DNA of 64,000 nucleotides from Pseudomonas sp. H1h (GTDB taxonomy: Bacteria; Pseudomonadota; Gammaproteobacteria; Pseudomonadales; Pseudomonadaceae): contig NZ_AYMJ01000018.1 of assembly GCF_000633255.1 (NCBI RefSeq), positions 310,001 through 374,000 on the forward strand, in the 5' to 3' direction. A model generated the notes under the pieces. It saw nothing but the letters and a program-made list of their open reading frames with translations. It was not told the origin of the DNA and searched no databases. Positions 23,816 through 32,166 of the stretch are shown here, in pieces. Each line of letters opens with the position of its first letter. Position 1 is the stretch's first letter. A program made the translations under genes and the position numbers.

Positions 23816-24991
23816 ATGTCCATGACGATTGCGTGTGCTCCTTCCAGCCCGGCGCCGACCGGGCGCTTGTTGTCCATTGATGCGCTAAGAGGTCTGGTCA
23901 TCCTGTTCATGCTCCTGGACCACGTGCGCGAGACGTTTGTGCTGCACCGTCAGGTCTCCGACCCGATGGACATCGCCAGCACCGAGCCGGCGTTGTTTTT
24001 CAGCCGCACGCTGGCGCATCTGTGCGCGCCGGTGTTCGTGTTGCTGACCGGATTGTCTGCGTGGTTGTTTGGCGAGAAGTATGCGGGCAAGACCGACGTC
24101 AGTGCCTTTCTATTCAAGCGGGGGCTGTTTCTGGTGGTACTGGAATTCACTTTGGTGAATTTCGCCTGGACGTTTCAGTTGCCGCCGAGTGTGATCTATC
24201 TGCAGGTGATCTGGGCGATTGGCCTGAGCATGATCGCGTTGTCGCTGCTGGTGTGGCTGCCGCGCTGGCTGCTGCTGACGCTGAGTCTGGCGATCATCGC
24301 CGGGCATAACGTGCTCGATGGGCTGCATTTCGCGCCGGAGTCGGCACCGCATGTGCCATGGGCGATTCTGCATGACCGCGGCTGGATCGACGCCGGCGAC
24401 AGCTTGCGCTTGCGTACCTCGTATCCGCTGTTGCCGTGGATCGGTGTGATCGGGCTGGGTTATGCGCTGGGCCCTTGGTTCGCGCGCATGGCCGATGCCG
24501 GGACTCGTCAGCAGTGCCTGTTGCTGGGCGGTGTCGCCGGTCTGCTGGGTTTCGTGGGGCTGCGGCTGCTCAACGGTTACGGCGAAAAGCCCTGGGCGCT
24601 GCATGACACGACCGTGCAAACGCTGATGGCGTTTTTCAATATCACCAAGTACCCGCCATCGCTGTTGTTCATCACGCTGACGTTGAGTGTGGGACTGCTG
24701 TTGTTGCGGGTGTTTGAGCGAGTGCAGACGCGTCACTGGATTCGCTGGCTGTGCGTTTTCGGTTCGGCGCCGATGTTTTTCTACCTGCTGCACCTGTACG
24801 TGCTGAAGGTGCTGTATCTGATCGCCGTGGCGCTGTTCGGCCTTAACCACGGTAGCTACTTCGGCTTCGATTCAGTGGCGGCGATATGGCTGGTATCGGC
24901 GCTGTTGACGCTTGCGCTGTACCCGGCAGTGCGCTGGTTCTCGGCACTGAAGGCGCGGCGCCGCGACATTGCCTGGCTGAAATACCTGTAA
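23816..24991 (+). CDS. DUF1624 heparan-acetyltransferase-like membrane protein
   Basis: 391 residues with about ten membrane helices. The opening LSIDALRGLVILFMLLDHVRET, with its invariant R-G and D-H, is the hallmark of the DUF1624/HGSNAT-like acyltransferase superfamily; SYPLLPWIGVIGLGYALGPW and GSAPMFFYLLHLYVLK follow as in the family. Such proteins may transfer acyl groups across the inner membrane to surface molecules; the substrate is unknown. Single gene, divergent from the PqiA pair and convergent with a LysR gene 5 bases away. Confidence 0.8.
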   Translation: MSMTIACAPSSPAPTGRLLSIDALRGLVILFMLLDHVRETFVLHRQVSDPMDIASTEPALFFSRTLAHLCAPVFVLLTGLSAWLFGEKYAGKTDVSAFLFKRGLFLVVLEFTLVNFAWTFQLPPSVIYLQVIWAIGLSMIALSLLVWLPRWLLLTLSLAIIAGHNVLDGLHFAPESAPHVPWAILHDRGWIDAGDSLRLRTSYPLLPWIGVIGLGYALGPWFARMADAGTRQQCLLLGGVAGLLGFVGLRLLNGYGEKPWALHDTTVQTLMAFFNITKYPPSLLFITLTLSVGLLLLRVFERVQTRHWIRWLCVFGSAPMFFYLLHLYVLKVLYLIAVALFGLNHGSYFGFDSVAAIWLVSALLTLALYPAVRWFSALKARRRDIAWLKYL

Positions 24992-24995
24992 AACC

Positions 24996-25892
24996 CTAGC
25001 GACCACTGCGCTCGCGCGCGAACTCAATAAAAGCCTTGAGCGGCGCCGGTACATGGCGCCGGCTCGGGTAGTACAGATACAGGCCCGGGTAGTAAGGGCA
25101 CCAATCGGCCAACACCTGAATCAGACGCCCTGATGCCAGGTGTTCGCTGACCATTTCATCGAACACATACGCCAATCCCAGGCCTTGCAGCGCAGGGCCG
25201 ACCATCAGGCTGACGTCGCCCAGGGTCAGTGGGCCGCTGACCTCGATTTCCCGGGCAATGCCTTCACGTTCGAACTCCCAGCGATACATCGTGCCACTGG
25301 GATAGCGGTGGCGAAGGCACGGCAAGTCGTGCAGGTCTTCGGGTTGTTGTGGCGCAGGATGGCGCTCAAGGAATGCCGGCGAAGCGACCACCACCGAACG
25401 CATTGCCGGGCCAATCGGCAGCGATACCATGTCGGCCTCCAGTCGATCACCAAAGCGCACGCCCGCATCAAATCCGCCGGCGACGATATCCAGGAGTGCC
25501 TCGCTTTCGACCACTTCCATTCGAATGTCCGGATACGCCTGCAGGAACTCGCTGGCAATCGGCAGCAATACCAGTTCGCATGCCTGGCGTCCGCAGGTGA
25601 TGCGCAGGTTGCCCGTGGGTTTGTCGCGAAAATGGTTGAGGTCTTCCAGTGCGTCTTCGATGTCGCGGAACGCCGGTTTCAGTCGCGCACACAGGCGCTC
25701 GCCGGCCTCGGTCAACGCCACGCTGCGGGTGGTGCGATTGAACAGGCGCACGCCGAGGCGATTCTCCAGTGCCTTTACCGAATGGCTCAGGGCTGACGGT
25801 GTCAGGCCAAGTTCGACGGCGGCTTTGCTGAAGTTCAAGTGTTGTGCCGTGCAGAGGAATACTGAGAGGTCTGCCGTTGAGGATGATTTCAT
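24996..25892 (-). CDS. LysR-family regulator, probable repressor of the DHA2 pump
   Basis: 298 residues, CrgA/AaeR-like subgroup judged from AAVELGLTPSALSHSVKALENRLGVRLFNRTTRSVALTEAGERL and a DLSVFLCTAQHLNFSKAA start. It is divergent from a DHA2-family exporter with 102 bases between starts, the classic layout for a regulator of an efflux gene. It ends five bases from the convergent DUF1624 gene. Confidence 0.88.
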   Translation of the reverse strand: MKSSSTADLSVFLCTAQHLNFSKAAVELGLTPSALSHSVKALENRLGVRLFNRTTRSVALTEAGERLCARLKPAFRDIEDALEDLNHFRDKPTGNLRITCGRQACELVLLPIASEFLQAYPDIRMEVVESEALLDIVAGGFDAGVRFGDRLEADMVSLPIGPAMRSVVVASPAFLERHPAPQQPEDLHDLPCLRHRYPSGTMYRWEFEREGIAREIEVSGPLTLGDVSLMVGPALQGLGLAYVFDEMVSEHLASGRLIQVLADWCPYYPGLYLYYPSRRHVPAPLKAFIEFARERSGR

Positions 25893-25994
25893 CTGTGAAT
25901 GCCTTTCACAAAGTCATGCAGGTTTGCTGGGATTATCACATCAATAGCACGGCCTTACAGTGGCAGCCTGGCAAACTTCATAAAGGACGAATTC

Positions 25995-27530
25995 ATGACA
26001 CCTGTCGCTCAACAGCAAGGAGCGCGTAACCAGCAGCTGATCCTCGCAGCGGTGTGCCTGTCGGCACTGGTACTTCCCTTGAGTTTTACCGGTGGCGCGG
26101 TGGCGACGCCCGCCATTGGCCGTGATTTGGGCGGCAGTCCCGTTGCCCTGACCTGGATCACCAATGCGTTCATGTTGTCGTTCGGCAGTTTGCTGATGGC
26201 GGCAGGGGCGTTGGCCGATGTCTATGGGCGTAAACGCCTGTTCACCTTCGGCATGTTGCTGTTCACGGCGGCATCGCTTGCCCAGAGCGTGGCACCGTCG
26301 GTGTTCTGGCTGGACGTGCTGCGAGCTGTTCAAGGTGTGGCCGGGGCTGCGGCGCTGGCCAGTGGTTCGGCGGCGTTGGCGCAGGAGTTCGAAGGCCATG
26401 CCCGCACTCGTGCCTACAGCATGCTCGGCACCACGTTCGGTATCGGTCTGGCGTTTGGCCCGTTAGTGGCCGGGGCATTGATCGAAGCGTTCAATTGGCG
26501 GGCGATTTTCGACTTCACCGCGCTGATCGGCGTGATTGCCATGGTCTTCGGCCTGCCACGCATGCGCGAAACCCGCGATCCGGATGCCAAGGGGCTGGAT
26601 TGGCCGGGCACAATCACCTACAGCGCGATGCTGGCGTTGTTCACTTTTGGTGTGATCCAGGCACCGGAAAGTGGTTGGGGCAACCTGCTGGTGGTCGGTC
26701 TGCTGAGTGCTTCGGCATTGATGCTGGCGTTGTTCGTGATGATCGAAATGCGTGCCAAACGACCGATGCTCGATCTGACCCTGTTCCGTTTTCCGCGCTT
26801 CATCGGCGTACAAATGCTGCCGATCGGCACCTGCTTTTGCTACATCGTGCTGGTGGTTATGTTGCCGCTGCGCTTTATCGGCGTGGAAGGCTTGAGCGAA
26901 ATCGACGCCGGTCTGCTGTTGCTGGCGCTGTCCGCTCCGATGTTGGTGGTACCGATGCTGGCGGCATCGATGACCCGGTTTGTCTCGGCGGGCATCCTGT
27001 CGGGGGGCGGTTTTCTGATAGCCGCGCTCGGGTTGCACTGGCTGAGTCTGTACAACGTCGGCGAGCCGAAACACGCGCTGATCGTGCCGATGGTATTGAT
27101 CGGTATCGGTGCCGGCCTGCCGTGGGGGCTGATGGATGGTTTGTCGGTGAGCGTCGTGCCAAAAGAGCGCGCGGGGATGGCCGCAGGGATTTTCAACACG
27201 GTGCGGGTGGCGGGTGAGGGTATTGCTTTGGCGAGTGTCGCGGCGATGCTGGCTTCGCTGCTGCAGAACGATCTGTCGAGTGCAGTGACAGGCAATGTCG
27301 ATACGGTGCTGATTGCCGAGACGGCGCACCGGGTCACCACGGGGGACATGGTGCATGCGATCAACACGCTTCCGGGGCTGGCCAATGAGCGTCTGGTGCA
27401 GGGTTATGCCTCGGCGTTTCAATACTTGCTGCACATCCTGACCGTGATCACCCTGGCCTCGGCGGCGGCGGTGCTCGGGCTGTTGAGCAAGGATCGAACG
27501 GTCGCAAAGGCGCAACAGGCAGCGGCTTGA
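25995..27530 (+). CDS. DHA2-family MFS exporter (EmrB/QacA type)
   Basis: 511 residues and 14 probable helices, the size and count of the DHA2 group. ALADVYGRKRLF is the loop 2-3 motif and ALAQEFEGHARTRAYSMLGTTFGIGLAFGPLVAGALIE is the family motif C region, typical of antiporters. It should export a toxic organic compound by proton exchange across the inner membrane. ATG 25995 follows AAAGGACG; a longer frame to 25899 lacks a ribosome site. No linked membrane-fusion or outer-membrane partner, so it acts alone or with a distant one. Confidence 0.9.
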   Translation: MTPVAQQQGARNQQLILAAVCLSALVLPLSFTGGAVATPAIGRDLGGSPVALTWITNAFMLSFGSLLMAAGALADVYGRKRLFTFGMLLFTAASLAQSVAPSVFWLDVLRAVQGVAGAAALASGSAALAQEFEGHARTRAYSMLGTTFGIGLAFGPLVAGALIEAFNWRAIFDFTALIGVIAMVFGLPRMRETRDPDAKGLDWPGTITYSAMLALFTFGVIQAPESGWGNLLVVGLLSASALMLALFVMIEMRAKRPMLDLTLFRFPRFIGVQMLPIGTCFCYIVLVVMLPLRFIGVEGLSEIDAGLLLLALSAPMLVVPMLAASMTRFVSAGILSGGGFLIAALGLHWLSLYNVGEPKHALIVPMVLIGIGAGLPWGLMDGLSVSVVPKERAGMAAGIFNTVRVAGEGIALASVAAMLASLLQNDLSSAVTGNVDTVLIAETAHRVTTGDMVHAINTLPGLANERLVQGYASAFQYLLHILTVITLASAAAVLGLLSKDRTVAKAQQAAA

Positions 27531-27542
27531 CGCCAGGGCACA

Positions 27543-27629
27543 GTGGGGGCGGACTTGCTCGCGAGAGGGCAGGTCAATCACTGCAAAAGTGACTGTTCCA
27601 GCGCTTTCGCGAGCAAGCCCGTTCCTACA
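27543..27629. repeat. REP pair, degenerate
   Basis: GTGGGGGCGGACTTGCTCGC at 27543-27562 and CGCGAGCAAGCCCGTTCCTA ending near 27628: both arms carry substitutions from the consensus. Between the convergent exporter and sad genes. Confidence 0.85.
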
Positions 27630-27701
27630 GATTTCGGTGTCGCTCGCAAGGTCGTTGCCAGGCCCCCGACCTGTAGGCGCTGCGGAAGGTGATCTTGCGG
27701 G

Positions 27702-29093
27702 TTATTTGCGATCCAGCCACACCGTCTGTGCGTTGCAGAACTCGCGTACGCCAAAGTGCGACAGCTCGCGTCCGAATCCGCTTTTCTTCACGCCGCCGAA
27801 GGTCACGCGCGGGTCGCTGGCGGAGTAGCCGTTGATGAACACGCCACCGGTTTCCAGTTCGCTGGTCAATTGCTGGGCCAGTTGCACGTTGGCGGTGTAG
27901 ATCGTGGCGGTCAGGCCGAAGTCGCTGTCATTGGCCAGGGCGATGGCGTGGGCACAATCGCGGGCGGTGATGATCGACGCCACCGGGCCAAACAGTTCCT
28001 GTTTGAATGAGGTCATGCGGTCGGTGACATCGGCCAGTACGGTCGGCTCGTAGTAGTTGCCCTGGCCTTGCGCCTTGCCGCCGCCGAGCAGCAGGGTGGC
28101 GCCTTCTTCGAGGGTGTCGCGCACTTGCTGATCGAGTTCGTCACGCAGGTCGAAACGTGCCATCGGGCCGATGTAGGTGTCAGCGGACAGCGGATCGCCA
28201 ACCTTCAGCTTGCGAGTGGCCTCGACGAATTTGCGGGTGAATTCCTCGACCACGCCTTCTTCGATGATCAGGCGCTTGGCGGCGGCGCACACCTGGCCGG
28301 AGTTCTGATAACGACCGATAACGGCAGCCTGCACGGCTTCGTCGAGATCGGCATCGTTGAGCACGATGAACGGGTCGGAACCGCCCAGTTCCAGCACGCA
28401 TTTCTTCAGCGCGGCACCGGCCTGGGCGCCGATGGCCATGCCGGCGCGCACGCTGCCGGTCAGGGTTACGGCTGCGATGCGCGGGTCAGCGATGGCGCTG
28501 GAAACGCCCTCCGGGGTGACGTTGATCACTTCAAACACGCCATCAGCGAAACCGGCGTTCTTGAAGGCATCGCGCAGCAGGTAGGCGCTGCCCATCACGT
28601 TGGGCGCGTGCTTGAGCACGTAGGTGTTGCCGGCGATCAGGGCCGGTACTGCGCCGCGCAGCACTTGCCAGATCGGGAAGTTCCACGGCATCACCGCGAG
28701 GATCGGGCCGAGCGGACGGTACTCGATCCGCGCTTTGCCGCCTTCGACTTGCGTCGGTTCGGCATCGAGCATGGCCGGGCCATTTTCGGCGTACCACTCG
28801 CAGAGCTTGGCGCATTTTTCGATTTCGCCACGGGCCTGGGCGATCGGCTTGCCCATTTCCAGAGTAATCATGGTCGCCATGGCTTCGGCGCTGTCACGCA
28901 GCGCACCCGCGAGAGCGCTCAGGGCGCGGGAGCGGTCCTGCAGCGGCTTGCGTTTCCACTTCGAGAAACCGAACGCGGCGCGGGTCAGCGCGGCGTCGAG
29001 GGCGGCGGCGGATTCAAAGGCGTAATGACCAATCTGCTCGCCGGTGGCGGGGTTGATCGAGATGGCGTGGGTCTGGCTGGAAATCGGGCTCAT
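27702..29093 (-). CDS. sad: NAD-dependent succinate-semialdehyde dehydrogenase Sad (YneI)
   Basis: 463 residues, nearly the length of E. coli Sad, and very similar to it throughout: ATHAISINPATGEQ at the start, MARFDLRDEL, GGVFINGYSASDPRV and KKSGFGRELSHFGVREFCN near the end. Asn138, Glu235 and Cys269 are the catalytic set (AVMPWNFP, LELGGSD, NSGQVCAAAK). It oxidises succinate semialdehyde from GABA or putrescine breakdown to succinate in the cytoplasm. Divergent from a PtrR-like LysR gene exactly as yneI/yneJ in E. coli, so induction by putrescine or GABA pathway intermediates is likely. Confidence 0.93.
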   Translation of the reverse strand: MSPISSQTHAISINPATGEQIGHYAFESAAALDAALTRAAFGFSKWKRKPLQDRSRALSALAGALRDSAEAMATMITLEMGKPIAQARGEIEKCAKLCEWYAENGPAMLDAEPTQVEGGKARIEYRPLGPILAVMPWNFPIWQVLRGAVPALIAGNTYVLKHAPNVMGSAYLLRDAFKNAGFADGVFEVINVTPEGVSSAIADPRIAAVTLTGSVRAGMAIGAQAGAALKKCVLELGGSDPFIVLNDADLDEAVQAAVIGRYQNSGQVCAAAKRLIIEEGVVEEFTRKFVEATRKLKVGDPLSADTYIGPMARFDLRDELDQQVRDTLEEGATLLLGGGKAQGQGNYYEPTVLADVTDRMTSFKQELFGPVASIITARDCAHAIALANDSDFGLTATIYTANVQLAQQLTSELETGGVFINGYSASDPRVTFGGVKKSGFGRELSHFGVREFCNAQTVWLDRK

Positions 29094-29190
29094 GGCTGGC
29101 TCCTGCGAGTTCAGTGGATGGGCCTAGAGTAGGGTGGCGTTTGTTTTCTGGAAACTGAATAATAAAGATCCTTTCTTTCACGTTTGGAGA

Positions 29191-30075
29191 ATGACTGTGG
29201 ATCTGGTGCAACTGGAAATCTTCAAGGCCGTTGCCGAGCACGGCAGCATCAGCGCCGCCGCGGCGCAGATCCATCGCGTGCCGTCGAACCTGACCACGCG
29301 GATCAAACAGCTGGAGCAGGATCTGGGCGTCGACCTGTTCATCCGCGAGAAAAGCCGTTTGCGCTTGTCGCCCGCCGGCTGGAGTTTTCTTGAGTACGCG
29401 CGGCGCATTCTCGACCTGGTGCAGGAAGCCCGCGCCACCGTCGCGGGTGAAGAGCCGCAGGGCGCGTTTCCTCTGGGGTCGCTGGAAAGTACCGCGGCGG
29501 TGCGTATTCCCGAGTTGCTGGCGGCGTACAACCAGTTGCACCCCAAGGTCGATCTGGACCTGTCGACGGGGCCGTCCGGGACGATGATCGATGGCGTGCT
29601 GTCCGGGCGGCTGGCGGCGGCGTTCGTCGACGGCCCGGTGTTGCACCCGGCCCTCGAAGGTGTGCCGGCGTTCGAAGAGGAAATGGTCATCATCGCGCCG
29701 CTCAATCACGCCCCGGTGCTGCGCGCAGCGGACGTCAACGGCGAGAACATTTATGCGTTCCGCTCCAACTGCTCCTACCGTCACCACTTCGAAAAATGGT
29801 TCAGCACCGACGCCGCCGTGCCAGGCAAGATTTTCGAGATGGAGTCCTATCACGGCATGCTCGCCTGCGTCAGCGCCGGGGCGGGGCTGGCGCTGATGCC
29901 GCGCAAGATGCTGCAGAGCATGCCCGGCAGCGCCACAATCAGCGTCTGGCCGCTGGCGGCGGATTTTCGTTATCTGACCACGTGGCTGGTGTGGCGACGG
30001 GGCACAGTGTCGCGTAGCTTGAGCATGTTCGTGCGCTTGCTGGAAGAGCGCGGTGTGGTGCGTGCAGAAGAGTAA
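29191..30075 (+). CDS. ptrR: LysR regulator PtrR (YneJ) homologue
   Basis: 294 residues. The N-terminus VDLVQLEIFKAVAEHGSISA and AAQIHRVPSNLTTRIKQLEQ plus DLFIREKSRLRLSPAG match the PtrR/YneJ pattern closely. PtrR represses or modulates sad in enterobacteria, and the 97-bp divergent layout is conserved here. ATG 29191 follows TTTGGAGA; GTG 29197 (VDLVQL) is the alternative. A longer frame begins at 29134 but would enter the sad promoter. Confidence 0.88.
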   Translation: MTVDLVQLEIFKAVAEHGSISAAAAQIHRVPSNLTTRIKQLEQDLGVDLFIREKSRLRLSPAGWSFLEYARRILDLVQEARATVAGEEPQGAFPLGSLESTAAVRIPELLAAYNQLHPKVDLDLSTGPSGTMIDGVLSGRLAAAFVDGPVLHPALEGVPAFEEEMVIIAPLNHAPVLRAADVNGENIYAFRSNCSYRHHFEKWFSTDAAVPGKIFEMESYHGMLACVSAGAGLALMPRKMLQSMPGSATISVWPLAADFRYLTTWLVWRRGTVSRSLSMFVRLLEERGVVRAEE

Positions 30076-30143
30076 TTGACACCTTGTGTCATGGCTGTAT
30101 CTTTATCTGCGTTTCGCAATATAAAAAACTATACAGCGTAGCC

Positions 30144-30821
30144 ATGAGGAACAAGGAAATGAGTGCAGCCCTTAGCGGTAAAGAAGCGGTCGGCGAACGG
30201 TTTGTGCTGGAAACGATGCGTCACGCGCAAGGCCTGACCTGGAAAGCCGTCGACGCCATCGCCAAGGTGATCAAGCCCGGCATGCGTGAATCCGAAGCGC
30301 AGGAGCAGGGCAAGCAGATCCTCCTCGAACTGGGCATGGACCGTATCTGGCATCCGCTGCTGATCCGCTTTGGCGCCAACACCCTGAAGACCTTCAAGCA
30401 GCGTTCCGACGGCGATCCGGTGCTGGGTGAAAATGACATTTTCCTCATCGACATGGGCGTGGTCTGGCAGGGGCACGAAGGCGATGCCGGCGCGACGTTC
30501 ACTACCGGTTCCGACCCGGAAATGATCGCTTGTGCTGCGGCAGCCAAGGAGCTGTTTGATCGGGTCGAGGCGTTTTGGCGCGAAGGCGTGTCCGGGGTCG
30601 AGTTGTACCGCTATGCCACCGATCAGGCCAACGCCATGGGCTGGGTGTTACACCTCGACATCAAGGGTCACCGGGTCAGCGACTTCCCTCATGCGATTTA
30701 CAAGGGTGGCAATCTCGGCGATTTCGACCAGGCACCGCATGCCGGTGTATGGATTCTGGAAATCCAGATTGCCCACCCGCAGCGACCGTTCGGCGCGTTT
30801 TATGAAGATCTGCTGATCTGA
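30144..30821 (+). CDS. M24-family (pita-bread fold) metallohydrolase-like protein
   Basis: About 225 residues covering just the M24 catalytic domain. All five metal-ligand positions are present: Asp in FLIDMGVVW, Asp in HEGDAGATF, His in IKGHRVSDF, Glu in ILEIQIA and Glu in FYEDLLI. M24 members include aminopeptidases, prolidases and creatinase; the substrate here is unknown. ATG 30144 or ATG 30159 may be the start; AAGGA lies too close to the second. It follows ptrR with 68 bases between and may be cotranscribed, so a link to polyamine or peptide turnover is possible. Confidence 0.8.
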   Translation: MRNKEMSAALSGKEAVGERFVLETMRHAQGLTWKAVDAIAKVIKPGMRESEAQEQGKQILLELGMDRIWHPLLIRFGANTLKTFKQRSDGDPVLGENDIFLIDMGVVWQGHEGDAGATFTTGSDPEMIACAAAAKELFDRVEAFWREGVSGVELYRYATDQANAMGWVLHLDIKGHRVSDFPHAIYKGGNLGDFDQAPHAGVWILEIQIAHPQRPFGAFYEDLLI

Positions 30822-30948
30822 TCTATCGTTGTTCGGCAGCTCTCAAGTGTGGCAACAGGGCGCAGCGCTATAGTTGTTTCTACATAGCGTTTACTCCGAT
30901 GATGCAGGCCGTTTTTCCTAACTCTAAAGTCAAAAAAGGAAGCCCGTC

Positions 30949-31377
30949 ATGAAAGTCAGCGCACGCAACGTATTCAAAGGCCAAGTCAGCCAGGTTCAAG
31001 CCGGCGCAGTCAACGCCGAAGTGGTTCTGACTCTGGCCGGGGGCGAGCAATTGGTTGCTGTCGTGACCATGGAAAGCATCAAGAACCTCGGCATCGCCGT
31101 TGGTAAAGAAGCCGTGGCGCTGGTCAAGGCGCCGTGGGTGATGCTGATGACCGAGTCCAGCGACATTCGCCTGTCGGCACGCAACTGCCTGGAAGGCAAA
31201 GTACTGAGCGTGACTGATGGCGCGGTCAATGCTGAAGTGGTGATCGAGCTGGCCGGTGGTTCGAAGGTCTACTCGATCGTCACCCGTGATGCCGTTGCAG
31301 AGTTGGGTCTGGCCAAGGGTGTCAGCGCCACGGCGGTAATCAAGGCTTCGCATATCATTCTGGGCGTGCCTGCCTGA
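30949..31377 (+). CDS. Di-Mop (tandem TOBE) molybdate-binding protein
   Basis: 142 residues made of two Mop/TOBE repeats: SARNVFKGQVSQVQAGAVNAEVVL (about 4-27) and SARNCLEGKVLSVTDGAVNAEVVI (about 76-99), each followed by V-T-x-x-S/A-hydrophobic and a K-A-P/S-x-V/I end. Such proteins bind several molybdate or tungstate ions in the cytoplasm for storage or homeostasis. Single gene with its own terminator; no mod transporter genes nearby. Confidence 0.9.
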   Translation: MKVSARNVFKGQVSQVQAGAVNAEVVLTLAGGEQLVAVVTMESIKNLGIAVGKEAVALVKAPWVMLMTESSDIRLSARNCLEGKVLSVTDGAVNAEVVIELAGGSKVYSIVTRDAVAELGLAKGVSATAVIKASHIILGVPA

Positions 31378-31395
31378 TCTGCTGTTCAGGTCAAT

Positions 31396-31437
31396 AAAAA
31401 ACCTCTGATTCCGAACGCTGGAATCAGAGGTTTTTTT
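31396..31437. terminator. Bidirectional intrinsic terminator
   Basis: Stem AAACCTCTGATTCC / GGAATCAGAGGTTT with a 7-base loop, flanked by A- and T-runs; placed between the convergent Mop and GST genes. Confidence 0.93.
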
Positions 31438-31440
31438 GCG

Positions 31441-32064
31441 TCACGGCGTACCGTTTCTGCCGTAGAGCCGAAAGCCTTCGCGTTGGCTCAGACGCTCGTA
31501 ATACGCGCTGACGGCGGGATAGTCCGGATGCGCGAGCGGCGTTTCATACCAGCGATTCACCGACAGTCCGATGGGAATATCGGCCAGCGAAAATGCTTCG
31601 CCGCTGACGTAGGCGCCAGTCTTCTGTAGCTGCCGGTCGAGAATCGCCATGTTCCTTGACCATTGCGCGATGCCGTTAGCCAAAGCAGCGCTGTCCTGAT
31701 GATCCGGTGATTGGCGCACCAGCGAGACAAACGCATACGACCACGAGCGGTTCAGTTCCGAGGCCTGCCAGTCGATCCACTGATCAACCCGCGCGCGGGC
31801 TCGCGGCTCGGCGGGGTAGAGGTCTGCGCCGTCATGGGTGGCCGCCAGGTAACGAATGATCGTGTTCGATTCCCACAACGTGAAATCACCGTCCTGAATC
31901 ACTGGCACCATGGCGCAAGGGTTGAGGGCCAGAAACTGCGGTGTGTCAGTAGGTTTGAAGCCCGAGCCCCAATCCTCGCGTTCGAACGGCAACTGTAGTT
32001 CGGCGCAGGTCCACAGCACTTTGCGCACATTGATCGATGACGCCTTGCCCAGAATTCGCAGCAT
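31441..32064 (-). CDS. Glutathione S-transferase family protein
   Basis: 207 residues. N-terminal thioredoxin-like domain with SSINVRKVLWTCAEL (probable Ser catalytic position near residue 9-10), cis-Pro in MVPVIQD and the glutathione gamma-Glu site ESNTIIRYL; the C-terminal helical domain has FSLADIPIGLSVNRWY, the N-capping D. It conjugates glutathione to electrophiles or reduces peroxides; the substrate is unknown. Independent gene bounded by two hairpins. Confidence 0.88.
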   Translation of the reverse strand: MLRILGKASSINVRKVLWTCAELQLPFEREDWGSGFKPTDTPQFLALNPCAMVPVIQDGDFTLWESNTIIRYLAATHDGADLYPAEPRARARVDQWIDWQASELNRSWSYAFVSLVRQSPDHQDSAALANGIAQWSRNMAILDRQLQKTGAYVSGEAFSLADIPIGLSVNRWYETPLAHPDYPAVSAYYERLSQREGFRLYGRNGTP

Positions 32065-32122
32065 GGGATTCCCTGTCTCGTGGGTGCCTGTCGGGCCTCA
32101 ACAAATACCACACTGCAATGCA

Positions 32123-32151
32123 GAAGGCCCGCGCATGGCGGGCCTTCTTTT
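32123..32151. terminator. Hairpin between permease and GST genes
   Basis: Stem GAAGGCCCGC / GCGGGCCTTC, 5-base loop, TTTT on the plus side. It lies 16 bases after the minus-strand permease stop and probably ends that transcript. Confidence 0.6.
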
Positions 32152-32166
32152 GTCATGCAGGCACCC